Of a DNA stretch of 64,000 bases, positions 36,741-46,184 are shown piece by piece. The DNA comes from an uncultured Ignavibacterium sp. (GTDB taxonomy: Bacteria > Bacteroidota > Ignavibacteria > Ignavibacteriales > Ignavibacteriaceae). The DNA is taken from positions 1 to 64,000 of the forward strand of contig CALEBT010000038.1 in NCBI GenBank assembly GCA_937942875.1, in the 5' to 3' direction. Position 1 is the first letter of the stretch. Every line of letters starts with the position of its first letter. Made by a program: the position numbers and the translations under genes. Below the pieces are notes generated by a model. The model had not been told where the DNA came from and made no database searches. It saw only the letters and a program-made list of their open reading frames with translations.

Positions 36741-37049
36741 ATGAATTCACCGGTAAATCTTGATTATGATGATTTCGTAAGTCAAGTAAAAAGTAATAAC
36801 TCAGCTATATTAATTGATGTAAGAACTCCCGAAGAATATGAAATTTTTCACATTGAGGGTTCATTACTGTGCGATATCTACAATCCAAATTTCGTTAATG
36901 AAATCCTTTCTCTTGACAGAAACAAGGATTATTATATTTATTGCCTCAGTGGAAGCCGAAGTTTTCAAGCCGGACTGTTTATGCTTCAAAATGGATTTGA
37001 AAAAGTTTATAATCTTAAAAACGGAATAAAACACCTTTTGAAATTCTGA
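36741..37049 (+). CDS. Single-domain rhodanese-like sulfurtransferase
   Basis: The 102-aa protein is one rhodanese domain. It has LIDVRTPEEYEIFHIEGS at the N-terminal half and the active loop YCLSGSRS, where the cysteine would carry a persulfide, then an LKNGIKHLLKF end. There is no signal peptide, so it should act in the cytoplasm. These proteins pass sulfane sulfur between enzymes or detoxify thiosulfate and cyanide; the partner cannot be named here. It is transcribed divergently from lpd. Confidence 0.9.
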   Translation: MNSPVNLDYDDFVSQVKSNNSAILIDVRTPEEYEIFHIEGSLLCDIYNPNFVNEILSLDRNKDYYIYCLSGSRSFQAGLFMLQNGFEKVYNLKNGIKHLLKF

Positions 37050-37143
37050 AAGTCAACCTAATATAAATCAATTTTAACCTGATTTTGATTTTTCAAAATT
37101 GTCCTATATTTATTTATAGAATATCAAAAAATTCTTCAAGGTA

Positions 37144-38985
37144 ATGTTTATCAGAAAGATTTTTATAATTAGCTTGATTTTGTACAGTGTCAGTTTTACT
37201 CAAAACATAAAATTTGCCTGGCTCACAGATATTCATATCGGTTATCCTTCCTCAGAAAAAGATTTAATATCATCTGTAAATAGTATCAATTCATTTGAAG
37301 ATGTCTCGTTTACAATAGTCTCTGGAGATATAACTGCAACAGGAACTTTGGAAGAGCTAAGTCTGGCTAAATCAATTTTGGATAAACTTAACAAACCTTA
37401 TTTTTTAATTCCCGGAAATCACGATACGAAATGGAGTGAATCTGGCTGTACTGACTTTATCAGGCTTTGGGGTAATGATAGATTTGTCTTTAAAGTTGAA
37501 GAAATCGTTTTTATTGGTTTACATCAAGGACCGAGAATGAGAATGGCTGACGGACATTTTGCTCCCGAAGATTTAAGATGGTTTGATTCTGTAACAATTT
37601 CGTTATCCGAGAAAGAAAAAGTAATTTTTATTACTCACTATCCATTGGATGAAAGCATTAGCAACTGGTATGAAATAACGGAAAGATTAAAAAGAATTAA
37701 CACTCAGTTTGTTCTTTTTGGACACGGACACAGAAACAAATTATTTAATTTTGAAGGCATCGAAGGAATTATGGGAAGGTCTAATTTAAGTTTATATTCA
37801 GATGCAAGCGGCTATAATCTGGTTGAAATTAAAAAAGATTCTGTGTTCTTCTTTGAAAAGAATTCAGTTAAAGAAGAATTACTATTGTGGCATTACACAA
37901 ATCTTGAAATAAAAGATTATACACTTCAAAATGACTTTATCAGACCTGATTATTCAATCAATAGTCAATATAATAATATTAAAGTAATGTGGAAGCACAA
38001 TACTGGTTATACGATTGGCTCTTCAGCAATTGTATCCGATAACTCAATCTTTATCGGTGATGTTTCTGGTAAATTCTATTCCCTTGACATCGAATCTGGA
38101 AAAATCAGATGGATATATAAAACCAGAAATTCAATTTATTCAACTGCTGCAGTTTGTGATAATTATTTAGTCTTTGGTTCTGCAGATAGCTCGATTTATT
38201 GTTTGCATAAAAATAACGGAAATCTTATATGGGAATTTAGAACCCAAGCAGCAATATTAGGTTCACCTCTTATTTATGATAATAAAGTTTTCATTGGAGG
38301 AAGTGACAGAAAGTTTCGTGCATTGGATCTTTTATCCGGAAAATTAATTTGGGAATTTGGTGAATTAAAAGGTTTTGTTGAATCTAAACCTGTCTTTTAT
38401 GATAATAAAATTTTCTTCGGTGCTTGGGATGAACATTTCTACTGTCTTGATTATAAAACAGGTAATCTCATTTGGAAATGGAAGGGTGATGAAAGTGGCA
38501 TATTTCTATCTCCTGCAGTATGCCAACCTGTAATTTCAAATGAAGTTTTATTCTTAGTTGCTCCAAGCAGAAAAATTACTGCCTTAGATATTCACTCCGG
38601 CAAGGAATACTGGAAAACAAATAAATATAAAGTTCGCGAGACAATTGGTATCTCTAAATCAGGTGATAAAATTTTTCTCAGAACTATGAATGATACAATC
38701 CTTGCAATACCAGCGGACAAAGAATTAAAAGAACCATTGTGGATTACAAATTGTGGTTTTGGTTATGATATCAGCTCTGCTCAGATAATTGAAAATAATG
38801 GAGTAATTTTTTATCCTAATAAAAATGGTGTAATTTACTCTTTAGACTCAAACAACGGAGAATTATTTTGGAAATATAAAATCTCAAATGTGTTTATAAA
38901 TACTCTCACATTCATAGATAGAAACAATTTAATAGCAACTGATTTCGATGGAAATGTTAGTTACATTAGATGGGATGAAAAATGA
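37144..38985 (+). CDS. Exported metallophosphoesterase fused to a PQQ-type beta-propeller
   Basis: The 613-aa protein has a signal peptide (to about residue 20, SFT|Q). A calcineurin-like phosphoesterase follows with all metal motifs: DIH at 29-31, GDIT, GNHD, HYP and GHGH. From about residue 270 it contains repeated blades of a PQQ/BamB-like propeller (SSAIVSDNSIFIGDVSGKFYSLDIESGKIRWIYKT, and STAAVCDNYLVFGSADSSIYCL). The propeller lacks a clear enzymatic signature and could bind a substrate or partner. It probably hydrolyses phosphate mono- or diesters outside the cytoplasm. AAGG lies upstream of the ATG. Confidence 0.85.
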   Translation: MFIRKIFIISLILYSVSFTQNIKFAWLTDIHIGYPSSEKDLISSVNSINSFEDVSFTIVSGDITATGTLEELSLAKSILDKLNKPYFLIPGNHDTKWSESGCTDFIRLWGNDRFVFKVEEIVFIGLHQGPRMRMADGHFAPEDLRWFDSVTISLSEKEKVIFITHYPLDESISNWYEITERLKRINTQFVLFGHGHRNKLFNFEGIEGIMGRSNLSLYSDASGYNLVEIKKDSVFFFEKNSVKEELLLWHYTNLEIKDYTLQNDFIRPDYSINSQYNNIKVMWKHNTGYTIGSSAIVSDNSIFIGDVSGKFYSLDIESGKIRWIYKTRNSIYSTAAVCDNYLVFGSADSSIYCLHKNNGNLIWEFRTQAAILGSPLIYDNKVFIGGSDRKFRALDLLSGKLIWEFGELKGFVESKPVFYDNKIFFGAWDEHFYCLDYKTGNLIWKWKGDESGIFLSPAVCQPVISNEVLFLVAPSRKITALDIHSGKEYWKTNKYKVRETIGISKSGDKIFLRTMNDTILAIPADKELKEPLWITNCGFGYDISSAQIIENNGVIFYPNKNGVIYSLDSNNGELFWKYKISNVFINTLTFIDRNNLIATDFDGNVSYIRWDEK

Positions 38986-39020
38986 ATTTTGGAAAGGAGT
39001 TTATTAAATATACCTGATAA

Positions 39021-40643
39021 TCAATAAGTTCTGTTCTGAATTATTGTATCACTAAGGTAATTATCATCAGTGTTGGGATAATCAATTGTATAATGCAAAC
39101 CTCTACTTTCTTTTCTCATTTCTGCAGATTTTATGATGATATAAGCACAGGCAATTAAATTTCTTGCTTCTAGAATATCATTGTAAATTTTTGTCTTTTT
39201 ATAAAGTGATTCATTCTCTTGATAAAGATAAAAAATTCTTGTTTTAGCCCTCTGAAGTCTTTGATTTGACCTTACTATTCCCACATAATCCCACATAGTA
39301 TGTTTTACTTCTTTGATTGTGTGCGTTACTAAAACTCTTTCATCTTGTGTTAGTGTACCTGAATCATCCCAGTCTGGAATTTCCGGCAACTTTACTCTCT
39401 TATCTTCTAAAAACTGTTTTATTGATTTAGCGGCTCTGTCAGAATAAACAACAGCCTCTAAAAGTGAATTACTGGCTAATCTATTAGCACCGTGCACACC
39501 TGTCATCGTAACTTCACCGCAAGCATATAAACCATTAAGGGATGTTTGCGCATTTTTATCGACCATAACTCCACCACAAACATAATGAGCTGAAGGAACA
39601 ACTGGAATAAACTCTGTGGTTATATCAATTCCAAGACGAAGACAAGTATTATATATATTAGGAAACCTTTCAATAATTTCGTTTTTATCTTTAAATGTTA
39701 TATCAAGGTAAATAAATTCATCTCCTCTTTTTTTTAATTCATTATCAATTGCACGAGCTACGATGTCTCTGGGTGCTAGTTCTTTTCTTGGATCGTACTT
39801 TTCCATAAAAGCATTTCCATCTTTAGTCCTTAAAATTCCTCCAAAGCCTCGCACAGCCTCTGAAATTAAAAAAGACCTTGATTCAAATTCGGGTAAAGAT
39901 GATGAACCAAACAATGCTGTTGGATGAAATTGAATGAACTCCATATTTGCAATTTTTACTCCAGCTCTATATGCCATTGCAAAACCATCACCAGTTGCAA
40001 TTTTCGGATTAGTTGTATGCAGATAAACCTGTCCTAAACCACCACTTGCAAGTAAAGTGGCTTTTGATTGAATTTTAACAACTTCATTGGTTTGAGAGTT
40101 TAAGGCATAAACACCATAACAATTTTTATTTTCAATCGTTAAATTTTTATTCTTTCTTAGATTGTGTTCAGTTAAAAAATCAATAGCAGTATAATTTTCT
40201 AATAAAATTATGTTGGATCTTTGATTAACAGAATTAATCAAAGCTCTTTCTATTTCTTGTCCTGTTAAATCTTTAGCGTGTAGAATTCTTGAGTGAGAAT
40301 GACCACCTTCTTTTACTAAATCGAATTTTCCATTTATCTCTGTAAATTTTGTCCCAATGTTTATTAAATCTTTTATTCTTTCTGGACCTTCTTTAACCAT
40401 CATCTCAACAGTATCACGATGGCAAAGACCTGCTCCGGCAATCAAAGTATCCTGAATATGTTTCTCAAACGAATCATTACTATCTATTACTGATGCAATC
40501 CCACCTTGAGCATAATTTGTATTAGATTCAGTTTTATCCTTTTTTGTTATAAGAATAACTTCTGCAAATTCAGAAATTTTGAGTGCTGCAAATAAACCTG
40601 CAATACCACTTCCAATTACTAATACGTCAGTTTTATAGTTCAT
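39021..40643 (-). CDS. nadB: L-aspartate oxidase
   Basis: This flavoprotein oxidises aspartate to iminoaspartate in de novo NAD synthesis. The 540-aa sequence has the FAD motif [29 protein letters not shown] near residue 45, [12 protein letters not shown], the arginine-bearing active-site region [20 protein letters not shown] and the second FAD segment [32 protein letters not shown]. These match NadB better than fumarate reductase. The partner genes nadA and nadC are not nearby. It follows the zinc-ribbon membrane gene by 4 bases. Confidence 0.94.
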   Translation of the reverse strand: MNYKTDVLVIGSGIAGLFAALKISEFAEVILITKKDKTESNTNYAQGGIASVIDSNDSFEKHIQDTLIAGAGLCHRDTVEMMVKEGPERIKDLINIGTKFTEINGKFDLVKEGGHSHSRILHAKDLTGQEIERALINSVNQRSNIILLENYTAIDFLTEHNLRKNKNLTIENKNCYGVYALNSQTNEVVKIQSKATLLASGGLGQVYLHTTNPKIATGDGFAMAYRAGVKIANMEFIQFHPTALFGSSSLPEFESRSFLISEAVRGFGGILRTKDGNAFMEKYDPRKELAPRDIVARAIDNELKKRGDEFIYLDITFKDKNEIIERFPNIYNTCLRLGIDITTEFIPVVPSAHYVCGGVMVDKNAQTSLNGLYACGEVTMTGVHGANRLASNSLLEAVVYSDRAAKSIKQFLEDKRVKLPEIPDWDDSGTLTQDERVLVTHTIKEVKHTMWDYVGIVRSNQRLQRAKTRIFYLYQENESLYKKTKIYNDILEARNLIACAYIIIKSAEMRKESRGLHYTIDYPNTDDNYLSDTIIQNRTY

Positions 40644-40647
40644 ACCT

Positions 40648-41355
40648 TTAAATAAAAATTTTCTTTGAAATAAATAAATAAGCAGTAAGAATTAAATAAT
40701 TAAAAGAAGAAATTAGTATTGATATTATTAGATTCAATTTTAAGGCAAGCATTCCTTTTATCTGCATAAAAAAAGACCAGATAATCAATACTAATTCAAA
40801 TCCAGCAAGTACATAAAAGACATTGGCTTTTATATCATAAGGATATGGATTATTAGAAAACAAGTATTTACCAAAAACAGCTAATTCAATCGGATAAAGT
40901 AATAATAGTGCAATAATTGATGGGAAAAATGAGTAAATAAAAACACTAAAAACATCTTTAATCCTTGTATGAATTCCTAGTTTCTTTATAAAAATGAAAT
41001 TGATATAAGTCATAATAGTTATTATTAAACCAGAAGATATTAAGAAATAGATTGAAATATTTAATAGATCAAAATCAGAATCTTGAGTTAAATATGGCAC
41101 TGATAAAAATCTTGAAAGGATTAAGAATCTAAATGATAGAAGTGCCAATAAAATAAAAACATAATTTTTATTTTTCGAAAAGATAATTCTTTGAAAAGCA
41201 ATATTTGGACTTTCTATCAGTAATAAAATTATTTCTCCAAAGTCGATATTGGGAATTTTATCTCTTAGAAAAAAGTTACAATCTGAGCAATTGAGATTAA
41301 AATAAGAATTTTCTGCTTTGCAGTTTGGACAAACTATTATACTTGAGTTATTCAT
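40648..41355 (-). CDS. Zinc-ribbon membrane protein, Yip1-like
   Basis: The 235-aa product begins with a four-cysteine zinc ribbon (CPNC at about 9-12 and CSDC at about 23-26). Five or six predicted membrane helices follow, between about residues 65 and 230. The layout (ribbon, then an integral domain with [22 protein letters not shown]) resembles bacterial Yip1-domain proteins. The role is unknown; the ribbon may bind a cytoplasmic partner. The start overlaps the stop of the upstream DUF5683 gene by 4 bases. Confidence 0.75.
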   Translation of the reverse strand: MNNSSIIVCPNCKAENSYFNLNCSDCNFFLRDKIPNIDFGEIILLLIESPNIAFQRIIFSKNKNYVFILLALLSFRFLILSRFLSVPYLTQDSDFDLLNISIYFLISSGLIITIMTYINFIFIKKLGIHTRIKDVFSVFIYSFFPSIIALLLLYPIELAVFGKYLFSNNPYPYDIKANVFYVLAGFELVLIIWSFFMQIKGMLALKLNLIISILISSFNYLILTAYLFISKKIFI

Positions 41356-41837
41356 CTCAAATGAATTAGAAAATTAACTTTAAAATCATTTAATGAATTA
41401 CTTTCTATATAGAAATCAAAAAGATGAGCATCAACATAAGCATCAACAAGATTGATGAAGTATAATAATCCTAAATAAATTGCGAATTTGTCCCTTTGAT
41501 CTCTGTAAAAATCTCTTCTGATTTTGTATATGCTTTGATTATTTATTTGATAAAGCACCTGATTATCTTTGTATAATTTGTTTAAATCTGACCAGTTATA
41601 TATGAACCAACCAGCAAAGCCCCAGATTATCGGTAATTTCCAATATGACTCATTATAAATTTGTCCAAATCCCGGAAGGATAGCACTTCTAAGAACAGCT
41701 CCCCATGGAGATTTTTGCATAATAAATACAGAGTCATTTGATTTGTTTTCTGAGAAAATAAAAGAAGTGTCAGCTTGTGGAAATAAAATTGATGAAAAGA
41801 GAATAAACAGTAAAATAATTTTAACTGATTTTTTCAT
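41352..41837 (-). CDS. DUF5683 family membrane protein
   Basis: The 161-aa product has an N-terminal signal ([21 protein letters not shown]), followed by the family hallmark SPWGAVLRSAILPGFGQIYNESYWKLPI, a YRDQRD charged segment and the C-terminal NLVDAYVDAHLFDF. Two further hydrophobic segments suggest a membrane protein. DUF5683 proteins commonly lie next to parB in Bacteroidota-type genomes, as here, but no function is established. I chose the ATG at 41837 inside the parB end; a TTG at 41849 is less likely. Confidence 0.85.
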   Translation of the reverse strand: MKKSVKIILLFILFSSILFPQADTSFIFSENKSNDSVFIMQKSPWGAVLRSAILPGFGQIYNESYWKLPIIWGFAGWFIYNWSDLNKLYKDNQVLYQINNQSIYKIRRDFYRDQRDKFAIYLGLLYFINLVDAYVDAHLFDFYIESNSLNDFKVNFLIHLR

Positions 41838-42771
41838 TGAGTGAATCAATCATTTCGATAATTCTTTCAAGCTCATCATTCGAATAAAATTGTATTATTA
41901 TTTCACCTGCTCCGTTTGATTTCTGATTACAAATAACTTTTGTTCCAAATATTTTTTGAAATCTATCCTCTAACTCATTTATATGTATATTTATATTTTT
42001 TCGAGATGAAAAGGATTTAATTAACACACTGCTATTATTTCCGCTGGAGACAACAGTTTTAGCCAACTTTTCAATTTTTCTTACAGATAAATTTTCTTCA
42101 ACTACCTTTTCATATGCAAGGATTTGAAGTCTTTCATTTGGCAGGCTTAAAATTGCTCTCGCATGTCCCATAGTTATTTTTTCTTCGACTAAAGCTTTTT
42201 GAATAACTTCTGGTAACTTTAATAATCTAATCGTATTTGCAACAGTTGTCCTGTCTTTACCAATTTTTTCTGCAATCTCTTCCTGAGTCAAATGACACTC
42301 GCTCATTAGTCTTTTATATGCTTGCGCAATTTCTATAGGATTTAATCTCTCTCTCTGAATATTTTCAATCAGTGCAAGAGCTAAAAGAATTTCATCAGAA
42401 TCAACTTTTATTATGTAAGATGGAATTTCTTTATAACCTAATTCTTTGAATGCACGTAATCTTCTTTCCCCGGAAATAAGTTGGTAATGATTAGCCTGAG
42501 TTCTTCTAACAGTTATTGGCTGAATAAGTCCGTTTAATAAAATAGATTTTTTCAATTCCTCCAGAGCAGCAGAATCGAAAGTCATTCTGGGTTGATAAGG
42601 ATTTGGTAGAATTAAATCAACAGAAATTTTTGCAAGGATATTTTCTAACTTACCATCATCATTTTTCAGGTTTGCTAATTCTTCAGAATATTTGATTTCC
42701 CTTTCATCATTTATCGATGAATTTATAAGAGCATCTAAACCTCGTCCTAAACTAGATCTTGTTTTAGACAT
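41821..42771 (-). CDS. parB: Chromosome-partitioning protein ParB
   Basis: This parS-binding CTPase/DNA-binding protein has 316 aa. The N-terminal domain has [29 protein letters not shown] and the CTP-binding box [21 protein letters not shown]. Next come [21 protein letters not shown], the helix-turn-helix [26 protein letters not shown] and a C-terminal dimerisation segment. It overlaps parA by 8 bases. No TGTTTCACGTGAAACA-like parS site was seen in this window. Confidence 0.95.
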   Translation of the reverse strand: MSKTRSSLGRGLDALINSSINDEREIKYSEELANLKNDDGKLENILAKISVDLILPNPYQPRMTFDSAALEELKKSILLNGLIQPITVRRTQANHYQLISGERRLRAFKELGYKEIPSYIIKVDSDEILLALALIENIQRERLNPIEIAQAYKRLMSECHLTQEEIAEKIGKDRTTVANTIRLLKLPEVIQKALVEEKITMGHARAILSLPNERLQILAYEKVVEENLSVRKIEKLAKTVVSSGNNSSVLIKSFSSRKNINIHINELEDRFQKIFGTKVICNQKSNGAGEIIIQFYSNDELERIIEMIDSLNEKIS

Positions 42772-43549
42772 TGATATATTCAGAATTTGTTAATGAATTA
42801 CGTTCGATTATTTCAGAAGCTAAAGCCATATAACTTTTTGCTCCGGATGAAACTGCATCATAAAATATTATTGGTTTACCATAACTCGGAGCTTCTGATA
42901 TTCTGACATTTCTATGAATTATAGTATTAAATACTTTATCACCAAAATATTTTTTTACTTCTTCAGCCACTTGATGAGATAATCGCAATCTTGAATCAAA
43001 CATTGTTAGTAAAACGCCTTCAACTATAAGATTTTTGTTATAATGCTTTTTGACAATATTTATCGTGTTTAACAATTTGCCCAAACCTTCCAAAGCATAA
43101 TACTCACACTGAACCGGAATCAGTACAGAATCAGCAGCGGTTAAAGCATTTAGAGTTAGAAGACTCAGAGAAGGTGGACAATCTATAAGAATATAATCAT
43201 ATTTATCAACGATAGGGGCAAGAGCATTCTTTAAAATAACTTCTCTTGAAGAAAAATTTATTAATTCAATTTCAGCTCCTACAAGATTTATATGCGAAGG
43301 CAGAATATCAAGATAAGGAATAAAAGAGTTAATTATTATTTCCTCTGCCTTTTTATTACCAATTAATAAATCATAAACAGATGTAGAATTATTATGAATC
43401 CCCAATCCAGATGTTGAATTTGCCTGTGGATCAATATCAATCAATAATGTACGTTTTTCAGCACTAGCTAAAGACGATGAAAGATTGACGGCAGAAGTCG
43501 TTTTACCTACTCCTCCTTTTTGGTTTGCTATAGCTATTATTTTACCCAT
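42764..43549 (-). CDS. parA: Chromosome-partitioning ATPase ParA (Soj)
   Basis: This 261-aa ATPase has the deviant Walker A motif ([20 protein letters not shown]), [14 protein letters not shown], the Walker B region [20 protein letters not shown] and the conserved [13 protein letters not shown]. It positions ParB-bound chromosome origins on the nucleoid. The short N-terminus, without a DNA-binding domain, places it with chromosomal Soj-type proteins. It lies 27 bases after the metallo-hydrolase gene. Confidence 0.96.
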   Translation of the reverse strand: MGKIIAIANQKGGVGKTTSAVNLSSSLASAEKRTLLIDIDPQANSTSGLGIHNNSTSVYDLLIGNKKAEEIIINSFIPYLDILPSHINLVGAEIELINFSSREVILKNALAPIVDKYDYILIDCPPSLSLLTLNALTAADSVLIPVQCEYYALEGLGKLLNTINIVKKHYNKNLIVEGVLLTMFDSRLRLSHQVAEEVKKYFGDKVFNTIIHRNVRISEAPSYGKPIIFYDAVSSGAKSYMALASEIIERNSLTNSEYINV

Positions 43550-43576
43550 AGAATCTTAAATTATTACTAAAAAAAT

Positions 43577-44251
43577 TTATATTTCAATTTCTTCACCGAA
43601 TTTCATTAAATAACACTTAAATCCTTTAGCTTCAACCTTTTGTTTAAAGATTTCGGGGTCTGCTTTGATTATTTCAAATGTATTATAATGAATTGGAATC
43701 ACATTTTTAGGATTAACAAATTCAACTGCTTTTACAGCATCTTCAATTCCCATAGTGAAATTGTCACCTATTGGTAAAAACATATAATCAATATTATTCA
43801 TTTCACCAATAAGCTTCATATCATAGAAAAGTCCTGTGTCTCCTGTATGATAAATAGTTTTTCCATCAATATTCAATATCACTCCAGCTGCCTCACCAGC
43901 ATACTGACCATCTGGTGTGATTGAGCCGTGATGTGCAATTGTAAATTTAACTGTACCAAAATCAAATTTTCTGCTTCCACCTATGTGCATATTATGTGCA
44001 TTTAATCCTTTAGCTTTTAACCATTCAGCGAGCTCATTTACACATATAAATAAAGGATTATTTCTATTTCCAATTTTTAGTGAATCTCCTAAATGATCAC
44101 CGTGTGCGTGAGTCAGAATTATAAAATCCGGGTTAACATCTTTTGATTTAGTACTGCTAACGGGATTATCATCAAGAAATGGATCTACTAATATTTCATG
44201 TTTATCTGTTTTTATTTGTAGCGCAGAATGTCCGAAATATTTAACTTTCAT
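43577..44251 (-). CDS. UPF0173-type metal-dependent hydrolase (MBL fold)
   Basis: This 224-aa metallo-beta-lactamase-fold protein has the metal motif ILTHAHGDHLGD near residue 47 and the later ligands in AHHGSITPDGQYAG, YHTGDTGLFYDM and PIHYNTFE. It begins FGHSALQIKTDKHEILVDPFL, as in the UPF0173 (YtkL-like) family, whose substrate is unknown. There is no export signal. A full AGGAGG site lies 7 bases before the ATG. Confidence 0.9.
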   Translation of the reverse strand: MKVKYFGHSALQIKTDKHEILVDPFLDDNPVSSTKSKDVNPDFIILTHAHGDHLGDSLKIGNRNNPLFICVNELAEWLKAKGLNAHNMHIGGSRKFDFGTVKFTIAHHGSITPDGQYAGEAAGVILNIDGKTIYHTGDTGLFYDMKLIGEMNNIDYMFLPIGDNFTMGIEDAVKAVEFVNPKNVIPIHYNTFEIIKADPEIFKQKVEAKGFKCYLMKFGEEIEI

Positions 44252-44266
44252 AACTGACCTCCTATT

Positions 44267-44719
44267 CTAGTTTATTTCCCTTAAAAATTGTTTAAGAGCT
44301 TTACTATTTAAAAATTTTTCTATCTGATTAATTAGTTCATTCTCTAAATTTGCTCTATTTTCTTTGACCTTATCTATGATTATGTCTTCAATTTCCACAG
44401 CGGACGCTTTTAATTTTTCAAGATTTAATAGAAGTACATCCAAATCTCTCACTTCACCAGAGAGATTCTGAAGTTTTTCAATTTTATTGTAAAATTTACT
44501 AAAAAGTAATTCATCATAACAGACTAAAAATAACTCTAAATTGTAGCGCACTCTTCTTAATCCAATTCGAACATCGTGCAAATTTTCAATGGTTTTATTA
44601 CTTAAATATTTATCGAATAGATCCAAAACAGTATTTACTCTTTGCCTCAAAATCAAATTTGCAATACTTTTAAGCTTTTTTGAATTTCTAAGCTTTGAGA
44701 TTTTCCATTTCTTATTCAT
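44267..44719 (-). CDS. Short CHAD-domain protein
   Basis: The 150-aa helical protein contains the CHAD signature LHDVRIGLRRVRYNLELF near residue 46, with its conserved histidine and basic residues, and a second conserved block LSGEVRDLDVLLLNLEKL. CHAD domains are usually about twice this long and bind polyphosphate through the basic helices. This copy seems to hold one half-repeat, so it may dimerise. No linked ppk was seen. It starts two bases after the end of the glycosyltransferase gene. Confidence 0.82.
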   Translation of the reverse strand: MNKKWKISKLRNSKKLKSIANLILRQRVNTVLDLFDKYLSNKTIENLHDVRIGLRRVRYNLELFLVCYDELLFSKFYNKIEKLQNLSGEVRDLDVLLLNLEKLKASAVEIEDIIIDKVKENRANLENELINQIEKFLNSKALKQFLREIN

Positions 44720-44721
44720 AA

Positions 44722-45387
44722 TTACATAAATAATATTTTTAAAAAACCTTTGATTGCTTGAAAAGATTTCATCTTGCTTTTTTCATTGGCATAAATTGTA
44801 GGAATATCCACAAAACCAATGCTGAATTTTTCTCTTACTGCTCTGACAATAATCTCGCTTTCAGCTTCAAATCCTGAATTATGAATTGATATTTTTTGCA
44901 GTACTTTTTTCTTATAAGCTCTGTATCCACATTGACTGTCCTTAATTATTTTTTTCAACTTAAGCGATAACAAAAACGATGTCAGATAATTACTTAAAAT
45001 TCTGTGATATGGCATTTTCTTTAAGTCTGAAAGTCTATTTCCAATGACCACATCATATTTCTTAATTGCATCAAGAAAAACAGGTATATAATCTGGATCG
45101 TGCTGAAGATCAGCATCTAATGTTAAAATAATATCAAAATCAAGCTCGATCGCCAGTCTAAAACCGGATTTAAGAGCTGTACCTTTACCAAAATTTTTAT
45201 CAAAAATTATTATTTCAACATTATCTAACTTTTTAATTAATTTCAAAGAATTATCCTTAGAACCATCATCCACAGCAATAACTAAATCCACATATTTCAA
45301 AGTTTTCGTTATAACTTCAACGATAAAATCTTCCTCATTCAAGAAAGGAATAACAGCACAAACATTATTTTTTCTTAAAGTTATCAA
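44722..45387 (-). CDS. Family 2 glycosyltransferase (DPM1-like)
   Basis: This 221-aa GT-A transferase has VIPFLNEEDFI, VIAVDDGSKDNS, FGKGTALKSGF and the metal-binding DADLQHDPDYI. Later come IGNRLSD and SQCGYRAYKKKVL. It resembles polyprenyl-phosphate mannosyl/glucosyl transferases, without C-terminal membrane helices. The only usable start is a TTG at 45387, preceded by GGAAAA and lying inside cdaA (23-base overlap), so translation is coupled to cdaA. The acceptor is unknown. Confidence 0.88.
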   Translation of the reverse strand: MITLRKNNVCAVIPFLNEEDFIVEVITKTLKYVDLVIAVDDGSKDNSLKLIKKLDNVEIIIFDKNFGKGTALKSGFRLAIELDFDIILTLDADLQHDPDYIPVFLDAIKKYDVVIGNRLSDLKKMPYHRILSNYLTSFLLSLKLKKIIKDSQCGYRAYKKKVLQKISIHNSGFEAESEIIVRAVREKFSIGFVDIPTIYANEKSKMKSFQAIKGFLKILFM

Positions 45388-46180
45388 AAATATTTTTCCA
45401 ATTTTGAATTTGATTATACTTAATGCTGGAATTTATTCTATTTTTAAGTGATTGTTTTGAGAAACCTTTCTCTAAAATTCCATCTTCAGCCAAAGAAATA
45501 CTACCTGTTTCCTCTGAAACAATTAAACATAACACGTCCGCCTGTTCGGATATTCCTAATCCTGCTCTATGTCTCATTCCTAAAGTTTCATTGTTCCATT
45601 TTGTAAACTGTGAGAGGGGAAGTGTAACTCTTGCAGCTTCAATAATATCGCCTTTTATAACAACTGCACCATCGTGTAAAGGAGATCTTGGAAAAAAAAT
45701 AGAAGTAAGTAGGGATTTAGTCAATCGGGCGTTCAGTAATTCACCGGTTTCGGCAAAACCTCTTATACCTGAAGATTTAATTAGTACTATTAATGCACCG
45801 TGTTGATGCTGCGATAATTCAAATACAGCATCTACAATAATATCAGTCGGAAAATTAGCCTCAACTCTGAAAATATTTTTAATTACTGGATTTCGGGCTA
45901 ATAAAACCAGAATTCTTCTGATTTCAGGTTGGAATAATATTACAAAAGCAAGCACCCAAACATCTGTTATAAGTTTTAATAACCAGCTGACTGCTCTTAA
46001 GTGTATTAACTGGGCAATAAAAGAAATAAATAAAATTATTAGTAAACCAACGAAAATCTGAGAAGCAACAGTTCCTCTTAAAGTAGAGTATAATTTATAG
46101 AAAATTAAAGCTACAATTGATATATCTATTATATCAGATAAGCTGATTGTAAGGAAACCTATTTTAAATAATTCGACCAA
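45365..46180 (-). CDS. cdaA: Diadenylate cyclase
   Basis: This membrane enzyme makes cyclic di-AMP from two ATP. It has three N-terminal membrane helices (residues about 15-90) and then the DAC domain. The catalytic motifs are FPRSPLHDGAVVIKGD (DGA) and LGMRHRAGLGISEQAD (RHR). The length of 271 aa is normal for CdaA. It follows folP by four bases, an order common in Bacteroidota. No c-di-AMP phosphodiesterase or CdaR-like regulator is next to it. Confidence 0.95.
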   Translation of the reverse strand: MVELFKIGFLTISLSDIIDISIVALIFYKLYSTLRGTVASQIFVGLLIILFISFIAQLIHLRAVSWLLKLITDVWVLAFVILFQPEIRRILVLLARNPVIKNIFRVEANFPTDIIVDAVFELSQHQHGALIVLIKSSGIRGFAETGELLNARLTKSLLTSIFFPRSPLHDGAVVIKGDIIEAARVTLPLSQFTKWNNETLGMRHRAGLGISEQADVLCLIVSEETGSISLAEDGILEKGFSKQSLKNRINSSIKYNQIQNWKNIFDNFKKK

Positions 46181-46184
46181 TTCT

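Noticed and set aside
45423..45806. 127-codon plus-strand open frame inside cdaA
   Set aside because: It is fully antisense to the catalytic domain of a well-conserved gene and has no recognisable features.
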